A DNA stretch of 22,654 nucleotides from a virus: positions 1 through 22,654 of the IMG/VR virus record IMGVR_UViG_3300005537_000067; one strand, written 5' to 3'. Position 1 is the first letter of the stretch. The number at the start of each line of letters is the position of its first letter. Positions 6,927 through 14,736 of the stretch are shown here, one piece after another. The notes below the pieces were generated by a model. The model had not been told where the DNA came from and did no database searches. It worked only from the letters and a program-made list of their open reading frames with translations. The translations under genes and the position numbers were made by a program.

Positions 6927-7325
6927 TCAGCTGCGCGTGACGGTGTTGCCGCCCTGAAGCATAGGCCCAGGCGCCACGCCGAGGAACGAGCACAGCTCCA
7001 GCCTGGCGTAGCGGTATAAAGATTTGCGCTCGGCGAGTTCCTGCGGGTTGCGGGTCCAGATGCCAGCGACGGCGGTGTCTTGGTTGGCGGTTGTGCCGTA
7101 GATCGCCTGTTCCAGCGTAGCCAAATTGGCGAGGTGGATATTGATCAGCGTGGTCTCGTTCTCGGGCCGCAGGTTGGTGAGGATGCTTTCCAGCGTCTCC
7201 CACACGCCGGGCAGCGTCCAACCATACGAGAAGTCGCGCGAGGCATCGACCGTATGGTTGGCGCCGACCTGCGGATAGCCGGCATAGCGCCGGACGTCAG
7301 CCAGCTGCTGATCGGTAAGGGCCAT
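6927..7325 (-). CDS. Probable head-tail connector protein
   Basis: 132 residues. It begins MALTDQQLADVRRYAGYP, a helical start common in head-tail adaptor proteins that follow the coat gene. The rest is mainly helical with ETLESILTNLRPENETTL in the centre and LYRYARLELCSFLGVAPGP near the end. No catalytic motif is visible. The gene follows the 136-aa gene with no gap (TAAATG). I infer an adaptor-type role from size, helical content and position; I do not recognise the exact family. Confidence 0.58.
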   Translation of the reverse strand: MALTDQQLADVRRYAGYPQVGANHTVDASRDFSYGWTLPGVWETLESILTNLRPENETTLINIHLANLATLEQAIYGTTANQDTAVAGIWTRNPQELAERKSLYRYARLELCSFLGVAPGPMLQGGNTVTRS

Positions 7326-7736
7326 TTACTCGGCCGGCTCCCAGCCGCCCAGGCGATAATTCTCGACCTCGGCCGGATGGACCGTCGCGGTATGGGGCTC
7401 GGAATAGGCGTCGGGATCGCGCACCATCTGCACGAATTCGACGATTTCCTCTTCGGGCTCGATCGGCTGCTCGTCGATCGGCGGCGCGGCGTTGTCAGAA
7501 CCATCATCCGTCACGGTGTCGCCGTCGACGGGAGTCATCTCGACGCCGGTTCCTTCGAAGGCCTGCTCGGCGGATACGGCCGGGGCCGGAGCTTCCGATG
7601 CGGGCGCATCGGGGGCCAGTTCGCCGCTGGCGGGCACCGGTTCGGCGGCGCGGCTGTCGGGCGCGGAAGCCTCCTCGGCCTTCGGGGCCAGGGTGAGCGT
7701 CGCCTGCTTCTTGGTGGTCTTGGTCTCGTCGGACAT
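7326..7736 (-). CDS. Small acidic Ala/Pro/Glu-rich head-region protein
   Basis: 136 residues, not recognised. After a Lys/Thr-rich start (MSDETKTTKKQATLTLAPK) comes a low-complexity, probably disordered stretch rich in Ala, Pro, Glu and Asp (about 20-90). A compact C-terminal part follows, with EIVEFVQMVRDPDAY, HTATVHPAEVENYRLGGW. The ordered C-terminal piece resembles short domains I have seen in phage genes next to coat genes, but I cannot name it. The start is chosen from AGAAGGAAA upstream and the composition change; an upstream ATG at 7841 would lie within the coat gene. The leader shares AAGGAAACCCCGACAATG with the tail chaperone leader. Confidence 0.6.
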   Translation of the reverse strand: MSDETKTTKKQATLTLAPKAEEASAPDSRAAEPVPASGELAPDAPASEAPAPAVSAEQAFEGTGVEMTPVDGDTVTDDGSDNAAPPIDEQPIEPEEEIVEFVQMVRDPDAYSEPHTATVHPAEVENYRLGGWEPAE

Positions 7737-7761
7737 TGTCGGGGTTTCCTTCTGTTCGGCG

Positions 7762-7783
7762 GCGGGGCTGTCGGGCGCCCCGC
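7762..7783 (-). promoter_or_regulatory. GC hairpin just after the coat protein gene
   Basis: GCGGGGC (7762-7768) and GCCCCGC (7777-7783) form a perfect 7-bp stem with an 8-base loop, starting 8 bases after the coat stop codon. There is no U-tract on the minus strand, so it is more likely an mRNA 3'-end stabiliser or weak attenuator than a full terminator. Confidence 0.42.
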
Positions 7784-7791
7784 AGCCTGGG

Positions 7792-8922
7792 TTAGCCCAG
7801 CAGGATCGCCGAATGCTCCGGCTTGATATTCGACGCGCCATAGGCGATCGAAATTTCGTACCGGACGCGGCGATACTGCTTGTACATGGCCACTTCGAAG
7901 GCCAGGCCGGAACGCGGATCGGTCAGCATCATCCGATCGTCGGCCATATCGCCCTCTACCGGCAGGGCCGGCGCGCGGGTGGCCAGCACCAGGGCGGCGC
8001 GGGCGAAGGCCAGATTGGCGGTGAAGCTGCCGCCGACGGTGACGGCGGTGCCGCTGTTGATGGCGGTCCGCAGGCCGGGCGCGGCGATCACCACATTGCC
8101 GCCGGTCAGGGCGGTGGTGACCAGGTACTTGTTGGTGTCGCCGGCGAAGGTGATGAAGTTGCCGGCGAGGATCGTGCCGGTGCCGGTCTGGACCGGGATG
8201 GTGGTGGCGCCCTTGGCCAGCGCGCCGTTGGTGACGTAGTTGGCGCCAGTGCCGGCGGTGACGGTATTGACGCCGGCCGACTCACGGATGTTGAAGCCGT
8301 CCAGCTGGAGCAGGGTGCCCTGGGCGCGGAGCTCGGTGGTGCCGGCTTCGTTGGCCTTGGTCAGCTGCGCCAGGCTGCGCATCTTGGTGCCGGCCGTGGT
8401 GTTGATCACCAGCTGCATGTCGGACAACGGCGCGCCGTTGTCGGCCAGGATCTGGCGCATGTTGGCGGGATCGGACAGGTCCGAGGCGAACGGCGTGGTG
8501 CCGGCGGTCCCGTAGGCACGCGAGGCGCTGACCGCCAGACCGCCGACGAAGCTGTCGATCTCGTTGGTCAGGGTGCGGAACGCCTGGGCGATCTGGTTGG
8601 TCCGGATGTTGTTGTAGCCCGGGCCGGAATTGACGCCCTTCTGCTCCTCGCCGGTCCAGCGGAACGGCACGGTGCGCGCCTTGGTGATGACGATCTGGTT
8701 GTTGCCGATCGTCTGGTCTCCGTCATCGGGCGGCAGCTGGCCGGGCGAGATGTCCTCGGCGGCGGCGGCCGGCGCGACGAAGCTGCGCACGACCTGGTTC
8801 AGCGCGGCGCGGTCGGCGCTGGCGTCCAGGGTTACGGAAGGGATGAAGCCCACGAGTTCGCGGGAAACGACGTCCAGCGCCTCGAACAGGTCGGGCACCA
8901 GGCTGGTCAAAGTATTGGCCAT
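7792..8922 (-). CDS. Major capsid protein, P22 coat-protein family
   Basis: 376 residues. It builds the icosahedral shell (HK97 fold). The N-terminus MANTLTSLVPDLFEALDVVSRELVGFIPSV is typical of the P22 gp5-like family, as are the segments TVPFRWTGEEQKG, IAQAFRTLTNEIDSFVG and NMRQILADNGAPLSDMQLVIN. Residues about 225-295 form a Gly/Thr/Val-rich beta segment inserted in the fold. A ribosome-binding site CTGGAG lies 7 bases before the ATG in a 135-base leader. No N-terminal delta domain or protease-cleaved extension is evident, so a separate scaffold (the gene just upstream in transcription) is expected, and is present. Confidence 0.85.
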   Translation of the reverse strand: MANTLTSLVPDLFEALDVVSRELVGFIPSVTLDASADRAALNQVVRSFVAPAAAAEDISPGQLPPDDGDQTIGNNQIVITKARTVPFRWTGEEQKGVNSGPGYNNIRTNQIAQAFRTLTNEIDSFVGGLAVSASRAYGTAGTTPFASDLSDPANMRQILADNGAPLSDMQLVINTTAGTKMRSLAQLTKANEAGTTELRAQGTLLQLDGFNIRESAGVNTVTAGTGANYVTNGALAKGATTIPVQTGTGTILAGNFITFAGDTNKYLVTTALTGGNVVIAAPGLRTAINSGTAVTVGGSFTANLAFARAALVLATRAPALPVEGDMADDRMMLTDPRSGLAFEVAMYKQYRRVRYEISIAYGASNIKPEHSAILLG

Positions 8923-9057
8923 GATGATCTCCAGGGAATGGAAAGGGGATTTCGCGGTGCGTCATCCGACGCGAGCGCCCCTCCCCATCCAGGGAGACAG
9001 GCCAATGAGACGCAGGGGGTTGGGCTGGCGTCTCAGCAGCTTTTCGGGTTTTGCGGG
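8923..9057 (-). promoter_or_regulatory. Coat-gene leader with two inverted repeats
   Basis: This 135-base non-coding gap lies between scaffold and coat genes. It holds TGAGACGC/GCGTCTCA (9006-9013 and 9028-9035, 14-base loop) and GCGTC/GACGC (8959-8963 and 8968-8972, 4-base loop). Neither is followed by a U-run. The leader may carry a coat-gene promoter, a processing site or a stabilising structure; no promoter match is convincing. Confidence 0.4.
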
Positions 9058-9840
9058 TTAGTCGGTGACCTTGCCGCCGTCCTTGAGGAAGGCGCGCTGG
9101 GCGTTGGGGTCCATGCCTTCGAACTGCTGGCGATTGGCGGTCTTGGCGCCGCCGGCGCCGCCGGAACCACCCGCGCCGCCGCCCGAGGCGCCGGAGCCCT
9201 TCACGATCTGGTCGCGGAAGGGATACGAGGCGACGATGGTGGACAGGGCTTCGTCGAGGTCGGCGATTTCGCCGGGGTTTTGCCGGCTGAAGATGCGCTG
9301 GCCGTTGGCGTCGTAGCCGACCACACGGCCATCCTCGACCTTGAAGTGGCTGCCGAACGTCGCGCGCACCATCGGGGCGGGCACAGCGAGGTTGTCGGCG
9401 ATGAATTTGGAGCCGCTGAAGGCATAGCCGATGGTCATGTCGGTGAGTTTGTCCGCCAGGCCGTCGCGCTCTTCCACGACCGGCTTGTACTTGGCCTCAA
9501 CCTGCTCGAGTTGCTGCTGGAAGGCGGTCTTGGCCTCGTCCTTGACCCGTTGGACTTCGCCGGCATCGATCAGCTGCTTGCTGTCGAGATTCTGGAAGGT
9601 CTCCAGCGCCTTACGGGCGGCGGCCGGGTCCAGGCCCTCGAACACTTTCAGCTGCTCCAGCGCCTCTTCCTTGGCGACGCGATGCGTCTTGGCTTCGGCG
9701 TTGAGTTGCGTGATCTTGGCGACGGTCGCATTGGCGTCGAACGGGCTTTCGCGCCCGTCGTCGTGGATGTAGACGGGCATTCCGTTCTCGATCACGGCAT
9801 GGCCCTGATCGTCGATTTTCAGCTTCATGGGCATGGTCAT
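9058..9840 (-). CDS. Capsid scaffolding protein
   Basis: 260 residues. It has a short beta N-terminus (MKLKIDDQGHAVIENGMPVY), a long charged coiled-coil region (about 35-130, rich in Glu, Lys, Ala and Gln), a globular part with GYAFSGSKFIADNLAVP, a Gly/Ser/Ala linker near 215-235, and a C-terminal hook FEGMDPNAQRAFLKDGGKVTD of the type scaffolds use to bind coat protein. It resembles the DUF6651-type phage proteins found directly upstream of P22-like coat genes. The start is set by AGAAGGG about 5 bases before the ATG at 9840; two further in-frame ATGs (MPM, MKL) follow within five codons. Confidence 0.72.
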   Translation of the reverse strand: MTMPMKLKIDDQGHAVIENGMPVYIHDDGRESPFDANATVAKITQLNAEAKTHRVAKEEALEQLKVFEGLDPAAARKALETFQNLDSKQLIDAGEVQRVKDEAKTAFQQQLEQVEAKYKPVVEERDGLADKLTDMTIGYAFSGSKFIADNLAVPAPMVRATFGSHFKVEDGRVVGYDANGQRIFSRQNPGEIADLDEALSTIVASYPFRDQIVKGSGASGGGAGGSGGAGGAKTANRQQFEGMDPNAQRAFLKDGGKVTD

Positions 9841-9855
9841 CCGACCCTTCTGTTG

Positions 9856-9869
9856 TGCCGATCCCGGCA
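9856..9869 (-). promoter_or_regulatory. Small stem-loop upstream of the scaffold gene
   Basis: TGCCG (9856-9860) and CGGCA (9865-9869) pair around a 4-base loop, just upstream of the AGAAGGG ribosome-binding site. It may influence access of the ribosome or be incidental. Confidence 0.25.
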
Positions 9870-9901
9870 GTTGCACCCCTTCGCGTCCGCGTCAGGGCAG
9901 G

Positions 9902-9921
9902 AAAAGCCGCTCGGTGGCGGC
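9902..9921 (-). terminator. Weak terminator-like hairpin after the portal gene
   Basis: On the minus strand GCCGC and GCGGC (9917-9921 and 9906-9910) form a 5-bp GC stem with a 6-base loop, followed at once by TTTT (9902-9905). It lies 14 bases past the portal stop codon. The stem is short, so it would at most attenuate. Confidence 0.35.
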
Positions 9922-9935
9922 GAAATGAACGGGTG

Positions 9936-11465
9936 TCAGGCGTCGTCGGCGGGCGGCGTCGGGGCCGGCGCGGGCGTGGGGGCTGCGCCAGGCGGTGGCA
10001 CGGCTCCAGGCGGAACGGACGCGGGCGGCGGAGGCGGCGGCGGGTTTTCCGCCTTCTCGGCCTTGATCTTGGCCTTCTCGTCGTCCCAGGACTGACCGGC
10101 CGGGATGATGTCGCGGCGCTTGAGGCCGTCGAACACGGTCTGTTTCGAGACGTAGCCGGCGCCCTGGGCCTTCATCAGCGTGTCGGCCGAGGAATCGGAC
10201 AGGCTGGCCGCGCCGAAGTCCTTGAACAGGCTGACCTCGGCATTGCAGGGCAGCTTCATCCAGTCGCCCAGGCAGTCGATCGCCTTTTCGAGCGTCTCCT
10301 CGAAATCCTCGACGATCTGCTGCAGCTTCGACTTCGACGCCTCGCCCTCGGAAATGGTCTGGGTCGCGGTGACGTTCAGGGTCTGCTGGATCAGCAGTTC
10401 GGCGCCCAGCTGGCGCATGCGGTCCTCGATGTCGACGATGCTCTGGCGGCCTGCGTCGATCGCGGCGCCGGTGTGCTCGACGAACTTCATATCGGCGTCG
10501 GCGCTCGACACCAGCGTGATGCTGTTGGCGCCGACGACGACATTCGCATCCTCGGGAAAGCCCTTGCCGAACAGGATCGGCACGCGGGCGACGTGCAGGA
10601 TATTCTGCTGGTCGCTGCTGGACTGCCAATGCTCGACATTGGCATAGGCCAGGTCGAGCAGCGGCGACTTGCCGATGCCGAATCCCAGCTTGTAGCCGTA
10701 GAAGAAGAAGAACGGGATGTAGGTGAGCGTCGTGACGCCCTGGTCGAAGATGGCCCAGACCTGCCGCCCGGCATTGGTCGGGTCCTGCACCATGCGCCAG
10801 ACCTGCCAGATGCCCGGCATCAGCACGCGAACCTGCTTGACCTGCTTCTCGCCGAAGTCGCCATCCGGCTCGGTGACGCTCTCCAGCAGGCGCAGCTGGG
10901 TCAGCTTAAAACCGATCTTGTCCTGGTCCTTGTCGGCGTCCGTGGCATTCGGATTTCTCGTCACCTTCTCGACGCGCCACCCCAGGATCGACGGCGCGGA
11001 ATAGGCGCAGAAATACGGGCGGATGCCGGCGGCCTTTTCCTCGGCCACGGTGCGCGTTCCCGGGTTCGGCGGCGCGTCGACCAGGATGCCGCCGATGCCG
11101 AACTGCAGGGCTTCGCGCAGGCGCTGCATGGTGAAGCTGGCCAGGGTCGAGTCCTGACCATCGATGTCGTCGAACAGCGCTTCGATCTGCGGCGGCACGC
11201 CGTTGATCGACATCTCGCGCGACATCGGCTTGGCCGCCAGCACGTCGACGGTGTTGCTGAAGGCGGCGAACAGAACGGCCTGCCCGAGCCGGATCTTATA
11301 GGCGTCCTCGGTTTCCTTGGGGAACTGCGGCAGGAAGGTCTTGCCGGCCGCGCGCATCGCTCCGGTGCCGTCGATCAGCGCCTGGATCATCGGCCACGGC
11401 TCGGCCATCTTCTGGACGGCGGCCGATTGTGCGGCGACGGCTGAATTGTCCGGAGTTGCGGCCAT
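9936..11465 (-). CDS. Portal protein (DUF4055 type)
   Basis: 509 residues. The portal forms the dodecameric ring through which DNA enters and leaves the head. The N-terminal half carries the DUF4055 pattern: KTFLPQFPKETEDAYKIRLG (about 42-61), FAAFSNTVDVLAAKPMSR, and YFCAYSAPSILGWRVEKV around 150-167. The middle contains the helical stem and crown regions, with DIEDRMRQLGAELL and SEGEASKSKLQQIVEDFEETLEKA. The last 40 residues are a proline/alanine tail including seven consecutive Pro, probably disordered. The gene follows the large terminase by 6 bases, with AGGAC ahead of the ATG. The order terminase-portal-scaffold-coat is classic. Confidence 0.82.
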   Translation of the reverse strand: MAATPDNSAVAAQSAAVQKMAEPWPMIQALIDGTGAMRAAGKTFLPQFPKETEDAYKIRLGQAVLFAAFSNTVDVLAAKPMSREMSINGVPPQIEALFDDIDGQDSTLASFTMQRLREALQFGIGGILVDAPPNPGTRTVAEEKAAGIRPYFCAYSAPSILGWRVEKVTRNPNATDADKDQDKIGFKLTQLRLLESVTEPDGDFGEKQVKQVRVLMPGIWQVWRMVQDPTNAGRQVWAIFDQGVTTLTYIPFFFFYGYKLGFGIGKSPLLDLAYANVEHWQSSSDQQNILHVARVPILFGKGFPEDANVVVGANSITLVSSADADMKFVEHTGAAIDAGRQSIVDIEDRMRQLGAELLIQQTLNVTATQTISEGEASKSKLQQIVEDFEETLEKAIDCLGDWMKLPCNAEVSLFKDFGAASLSDSSADTLMKAQGAGYVSKQTVFDGLKRRDIIPAGQSWDDEKAKIKAEKAENPPPPPPPASVPPGAVPPPGAAPTPAPAPTPPADDA

Positions 11466-11471
11466 GAGGTC

Positions 11472-13139
11472 CTAGATCGAAAGCTGTTTCGAGGAGGCGG
11501 TCGGCGGCTGCACCGGCCAGAAGGCCATGGCGACGGCGTCACCGAGGTTGGGCGACTTCGTGCCCTCGGGGGTCTTGTTGATCAGCAGCTTCAGCCGCGC
11601 GCTTTTCCCGGCGACGGGCTGGCTGAGCTCCTTTTCGAGCTTCAGCCGCAGCGGCAATTCGCTGGGAATGACGATCAGATCCTCGGGCCGCCAGGTAAAG
11701 CCGGGCTCGTTGATGGCGCGCCAGGTGCGCTCGAAGCGCCGCGCGAGGTTCCACCAGGCCTGGGCCTTCAGGTTCTCGAAGAAGTCCTCGTTAAGCGGGC
11801 TGTCCTTGTCGCCGGCGATCACTCGCTCTTTCGGCTTCTGGGCGCCCGCTCCGGCGTTCCATGGTACCAGCCGCAGGCCGGCGGGCAGCAGCTTCTCGTC
11901 GCCCAGCCGATTGGTCTCCGCCTTGATGCCGGCGCCGATGCCGATGCAATCATATTGGAGCTCGAAGGGTCCGAGGCCGGTGCAGGCCGAGACCGCATTG
12001 CGCGCGGTGACGGCTGTATCGCGGGCCGCCCATTCGGAGACCGACTTGATGAAGATGCCCTTGCGCAGCGCCAGGGCATTGACGTCCGGCCCTTCGTCGG
12101 CGACGTCGAGGGCGCCGCCCCAAAGCCCGGTGTCGGTGAGGCGCAGTTTCTTGTCCGCGTCGACCGCGGCGAGAATCCACTCATGCCGGATCATCACGCC
12201 CTCGACGCTGGCCGCATAGTTGCGGTCGACCTCCTGGGCGAAGACATGCAGCAGGCCGTCGTCGCGGGCCTTCGCCTTGCGCTGGTCGTACCAGGCCTGG
12301 GTCTTCTCAGGATGATCGCGCCAGTCCATGACGAACACGCGCGTCTTGCCCCGCGGCATCTGCGCGCCGCGCACCCAATCGACGCCACCCTCGCGCCGGC
12401 GGTGGAAGACGTTGCCGGTACCGTTGACCGACGAGATGTCGATCTGCACGCGGGTATTGTCGGCCAGCGCCGCCTCGATCTTGTCCGGGCGGGCGTAGTG
12501 CGCGCTCTCGTCCTTGAAATAGATCAGCTTGCGGCCGCCGCGGCCGATATTGTCGCCCGCCTCGCCGGTGATCGTGGCGCCCGTCTCCGGGTTCACGATC
12601 CGCATATAGGCCATGTGTTCGTCGGCGCCGAATCCGGCCGGCAAAAATTCGACCGGCAAGCGCCCGATGATGATGCGCAGCTTCTCGAAGATGCTGTCGG
12701 GGTCGCCGATCTTGTCGACCAGCTGGCCCTTGCGGCTGCCCCAGCCGACAGCGGCGCCGGGCCAGAATAGCCAGAGATAGACCGAGACGGCGGCGCACAG
12801 CCAGGTGGCGCCCATGTCGCGGCACTTCTCGACCAGTCCGCTTTCCTGGTCGCGCAGGCAGCCGATCAGGAACTCGACCAGATCATCCTGGCGCAGAAAC
12901 AGCACGAACGGCATGTGCGCCGGCTTGTCGATGCTGCCGGCCACGCGAGGATCGTAGGTGTCGACCCAGTGATTGATGAACGCCTGCGCGCCACCGGCCG
13001 ATGACCGGTAGAACTCCTTGGCGCCCTGCAGCAGGATCGGTTGAGCCCTGAACCTGTTCAGCTGCTCCAGGCGCCAGGCGAAGACCGCGTGATAGTCCGG
13101 CGGCCAGGCGTCATTTCTGAGGGTTGAGGGAGGCAGCAT
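11472..13139 (-). CDS. Terminase large subunit
   Basis: 555 residues: the DNA-packaging motor with an N-terminal ATPase and C-terminal nuclease. The visible motifs are a variant Walker A, EKCRDMGATW (104-113), in which Arg replaces the usual GK pattern as is common in TerL; ITGEAGDNIGRGGR (190-203); Walker B plus catalytic Glu in IYFKDE (206-211); and a coupling motif DISSVNGTGN (234-243). Nuclease acidic residues are Asp345 in GALDVADEG, Asp397 in QYDCIG and Asp534 in PNLGDAVAMAF. The gene overlaps the small subunit by 29 bases; AAGGAGG lies about 12 bases upstream of the ATG. The length is normal for the family and it appears intact. Confidence 0.92.
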   Translation of the reverse strand: MLPPSTLRNDAWPPDYHAVFAWRLEQLNRFRAQPILLQGAKEFYRSSAGGAQAFINHWVDTYDPRVAGSIDKPAHMPFVLFLRQDDLVEFLIGCLRDQESGLVEKCRDMGATWLCAAVSVYLWLFWPGAAVGWGSRKGQLVDKIGDPDSIFEKLRIIIGRLPVEFLPAGFGADEHMAYMRIVNPETGATITGEAGDNIGRGGRKLIYFKDESAHYARPDKIEAALADNTRVQIDISSVNGTGNVFHRRREGGVDWVRGAQMPRGKTRVFVMDWRDHPEKTQAWYDQRKAKARDDGLLHVFAQEVDRNYAASVEGVMIRHEWILAAVDADKKLRLTDTGLWGGALDVADEGPDVNALALRKGIFIKSVSEWAARDTAVTARNAVSACTGLGPFELQYDCIGIGAGIKAETNRLGDEKLLPAGLRLVPWNAGAGAQKPKERVIAGDKDSPLNEDFFENLKAQAWWNLARRFERTWRAINEPGFTWRPEDLIVIPSELPLRLKLEKELSQPVAGKSARLKLLINKTPEGTKSPNLGDAVAMAFWPVQPPTASSKQLSI

Positions 13140-13851
13140 AGAGATCCGCAGCCTCCTTGACGCTCATCTCGCTGGTCACGGTGGCGACCGGGCCGCCGCC
13201 CTTGCCGGTCAGTTCGATCTTGTCCTTGAAGGCGCCCAAGGCGCGGCCGATCATCTCGTGCAGCTTGGCGCGGTCCACGTGGAGCGCCTTCTGGCCGTCC
13301 TTGCCGATCTGCATACCCTCGTAGAGGCGGCGTGCGGCCGGGGAAAGCGTGCGGCTGTCCTTGAAGATCAGCCGGCCGATTCCCTCGCCGCGGCATTCCG
13401 GGCAGTCGGGACAGGGCGCGCGGGTGATGTCGTAATCCAGGCCGCCGATCTCGGCAGGCGGCGGCTCGCGCTCCTTGACCTTGTCGCTCAAGCGGTCGTA
13501 TTTGCGCTCGGCGGCGCGGAACTCGGCTGGCGTCCACTGATATTCATGGTCGACGCCCCAGCAGTACCGGCAGTTGACGCGGCGATACTCGACGATCTCG
13601 TTGATGTCGACGTTCGCCATCTCGACCCACTGGCGAACCAACTCGTCTTGGTCGATCTGCAGCCGCTCGATCCGCTCGGCTTTCAGCTCGGCGATCCGGG
13701 CCTGGATCTCGGGCCATTTCAGCCAGAGCGAGGCGCGGTTCCTCGCGCACTTCTCTGTGATGCCGACGAAGCGGGCAGCGCGCGCGCCATCGCCGTTGAA
13801 AGCGTATTCGACGCAGAAGGTTTCGTGCTGGGGGGTGAGGCGGCGGGTCAT
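13111..13851 (-). CDS. Terminase small subunit with Cys-rich insertion
   Basis: 246 residues. The N-terminus (LTPQHETFCVEYAFNGDGARAARFVGIT, residues 5-32) is the Terminase_2-type helix-turn-helix start, followed by the helical IQARIAELKAERIERL. The protein recognises phage DNA and hands it to TerL. Residues about 90-160 carry a probable zinc site absent from minimal TerS: Cys94 and Cys97 (CRYC), then Cys147, Cys150 and Cys153 (CPDCPEC). The C-terminal part has LHEMIGRALGAFKDKIELTG, the usual oligomerisation/TerL-contacting region. The start overlaps the stop of the NusG-like gene by ATGA (13848-13851), so the two are likely translationally coupled. Confidence 0.82.
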   Translation of the reverse strand: MTRRLTPQHETFCVEYAFNGDGARAARFVGITEKCARNRASLWLKWPEIQARIAELKAERIERLQIDQDELVRQWVEMANVDINEIVEYRRVNCRYCWGVDHEYQWTPAEFRAAERKYDRLSDKVKEREPPPAEIGGLDYDITRAPCPDCPECRGEGIGRLIFKDSRTLSPAARRLYEGMQIGKDGQKALHVDRAKLHEMIGRALGAFKDKIELTGKGGGPVATVTSEMSVKEAADLYAASLNPQK

Positions 13852-14594
13852 CGCACTGCCTCCTGAAAACGCCGCGACAATGGCTCGGCGTTTTCTTCGC
13901 CTGCCTTCGTCGTCAGCTTGGAGCGATCTTTTTGGTTCCGCCGACTATGTCCTTTGCGACTGGGCTTGTCAAGATGTTGGGCCTGCTTGCGCCTCTCAGG
14001 CCCTATATGCGCTTGCTCGATGCGGATCTCGGTGTCGCGGCCGAAGACGTTCAGCCGCACCGTCGCGGTCTCGTAGTCGGCGGCGGTGCAGACGCCGGCC
14101 CGGCCACCGAAAGGGCCGTCGATGATGTCGAGGATGAAATCGACCTGGCCGAAAGGATCGTCGACCGATTCGTCAAGGATCAGCTTGCCCTCTCGGAAAT
14201 AGACGTCGAGGGCCTTGGCGAGTTGCGCGCGGGAAACCTTGGCCTCTCCGCCCTGGGTGCAGCGCATGATCAGATCGATCAGGCTGTCCGGCACCGGCGA
14301 CGGATATTGGCAGTGCAGCGGCAGAATGCCTGCGACGCCCATTACCTTGGTCTTGATCAGCGTCCAATGCTGCGGCGCCTCGCGGCGGCAATCGGAGCGG
14401 AAAAACAGGTATCCGGGGAACATCGGTTCGATGTCCTCGACCAGTTTCAGGTTGCGGACCCGAGAGACCTTGAAGTGAGGCCAGAGCACCGGAAACGCCG
14501 GCCGCCCGGAGAACGGATCGGGCCGCGCCAGCTTCTTCGCCACGATCGCGTCGAATTGCGGCTCGACCGCCAGCACGTACCACCTGTCCGACAT
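13848..14594 (-). CDS. NusG-family transcription elongation/antitermination protein
   Basis: 248 residues. The NGN domain (about 1-110) begins RWYVLAVEPQFDAIVAKKL and contains MFPGYLFF (58-65), the RNA-polymerase-binding signature, then GVAGILPL. A linker rich in charged residues leads to a KOW domain (about 155-198) with IIDGPFGGRAGVCTAADYE and VRLNVFGRDTEIRIEQAHI, very close to the bacterial NusG KOW pattern. Residues 199-248 are a basic tail not found in housekeeping NusG. The start is chosen because GGGAG lies 8 bases ahead of it; an ATG 36 bases upstream lacks one. It is the first gene after a 142-base leader and overlaps the terminase gene. I infer a specialised RfaH/LoaP-like regulator of the late genes. 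Confidence 0.84.
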   Translation of the reverse strand: MSDRWYVLAVEPQFDAIVAKKLARPDPFSGRPAFPVLWPHFKVSRVRNLKLVEDIEPMFPGYLFFRSDCRREAPQHWTLIKTKVMGVAGILPLHCQYPSPVPDSLIDLIMRCTQGGEAKVSRAQLAKALDVYFREGKLILDESVDDPFGQVDFILDIIDGPFGGRAGVCTAADYETATVRLNVFGRDTEIRIEQAHIGPERRKQAQHLDKPSRKGHSRRNQKDRSKLTTKAGEENAEPLSRRFQEAVR

Positions 14595-14736
14595 ACCACA
14601 TCTCCCGCCTCTGGCCGGCGCTTGCCACAAGGGCTTGTGCCGGTGTATCTATTGGACTTCCGCACGAGCTAGCGGCTTTCTTGTCAGAGACTGGTGATGC
14701 ACACCCCGGCGCCGCGCCAACGGCGGCCGGGGTTTT
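14595..14736 (-). promoter_or_regulatory. 142-base non-coding leader upstream of the NusG-like gene
   Basis: This is the largest gap in the window and separates the replication genes from the late genes. On the minus strand it contains a GC-rich hairpin (14703-14733), CCGC/GCGG flanking an 8-base loop near 14658-14673, the short dyad CACAAG/CTTGTG (14626-14639), and the ribosome-binding site GGGAG. I see no convincing minus-strand promoter. It is a candidate loading or autoregulatory site for the phage NusG homologue. Confidence 0.5.
14626..14639. promoter_or_regulatory. Dyad-symmetric sequence, possible operator
   Basis: CACAAG-GG-CTTGTG is a perfect 6-bp inverted repeat with a 2-base centre, 32 bases upstream of the NusG-like start codon. 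In DNA it looks like an operator half-site pair; in RNA the loop is too tight for a full hairpin. It also falls between a TTGCCA (14622-14627) and a TATCTA (14646-14651) that could form a weak plus-strand promoter. Confidence 0.35.

Noticed and set aside
7492-10095. 867-codon open frame on the plus strand
   Set aside because: It lies opposite the coat, scaffold and small head genes, is Gly/Ala/Arg-rich without motifs, and is the antisense shadow expected in GC-rich DNA.
9855-11444. 529-codon open frame on the plus strand
   Set aside because: It is exactly antisense to the portal gene, has an Arg-rich composition, and shows no recognisable domain.
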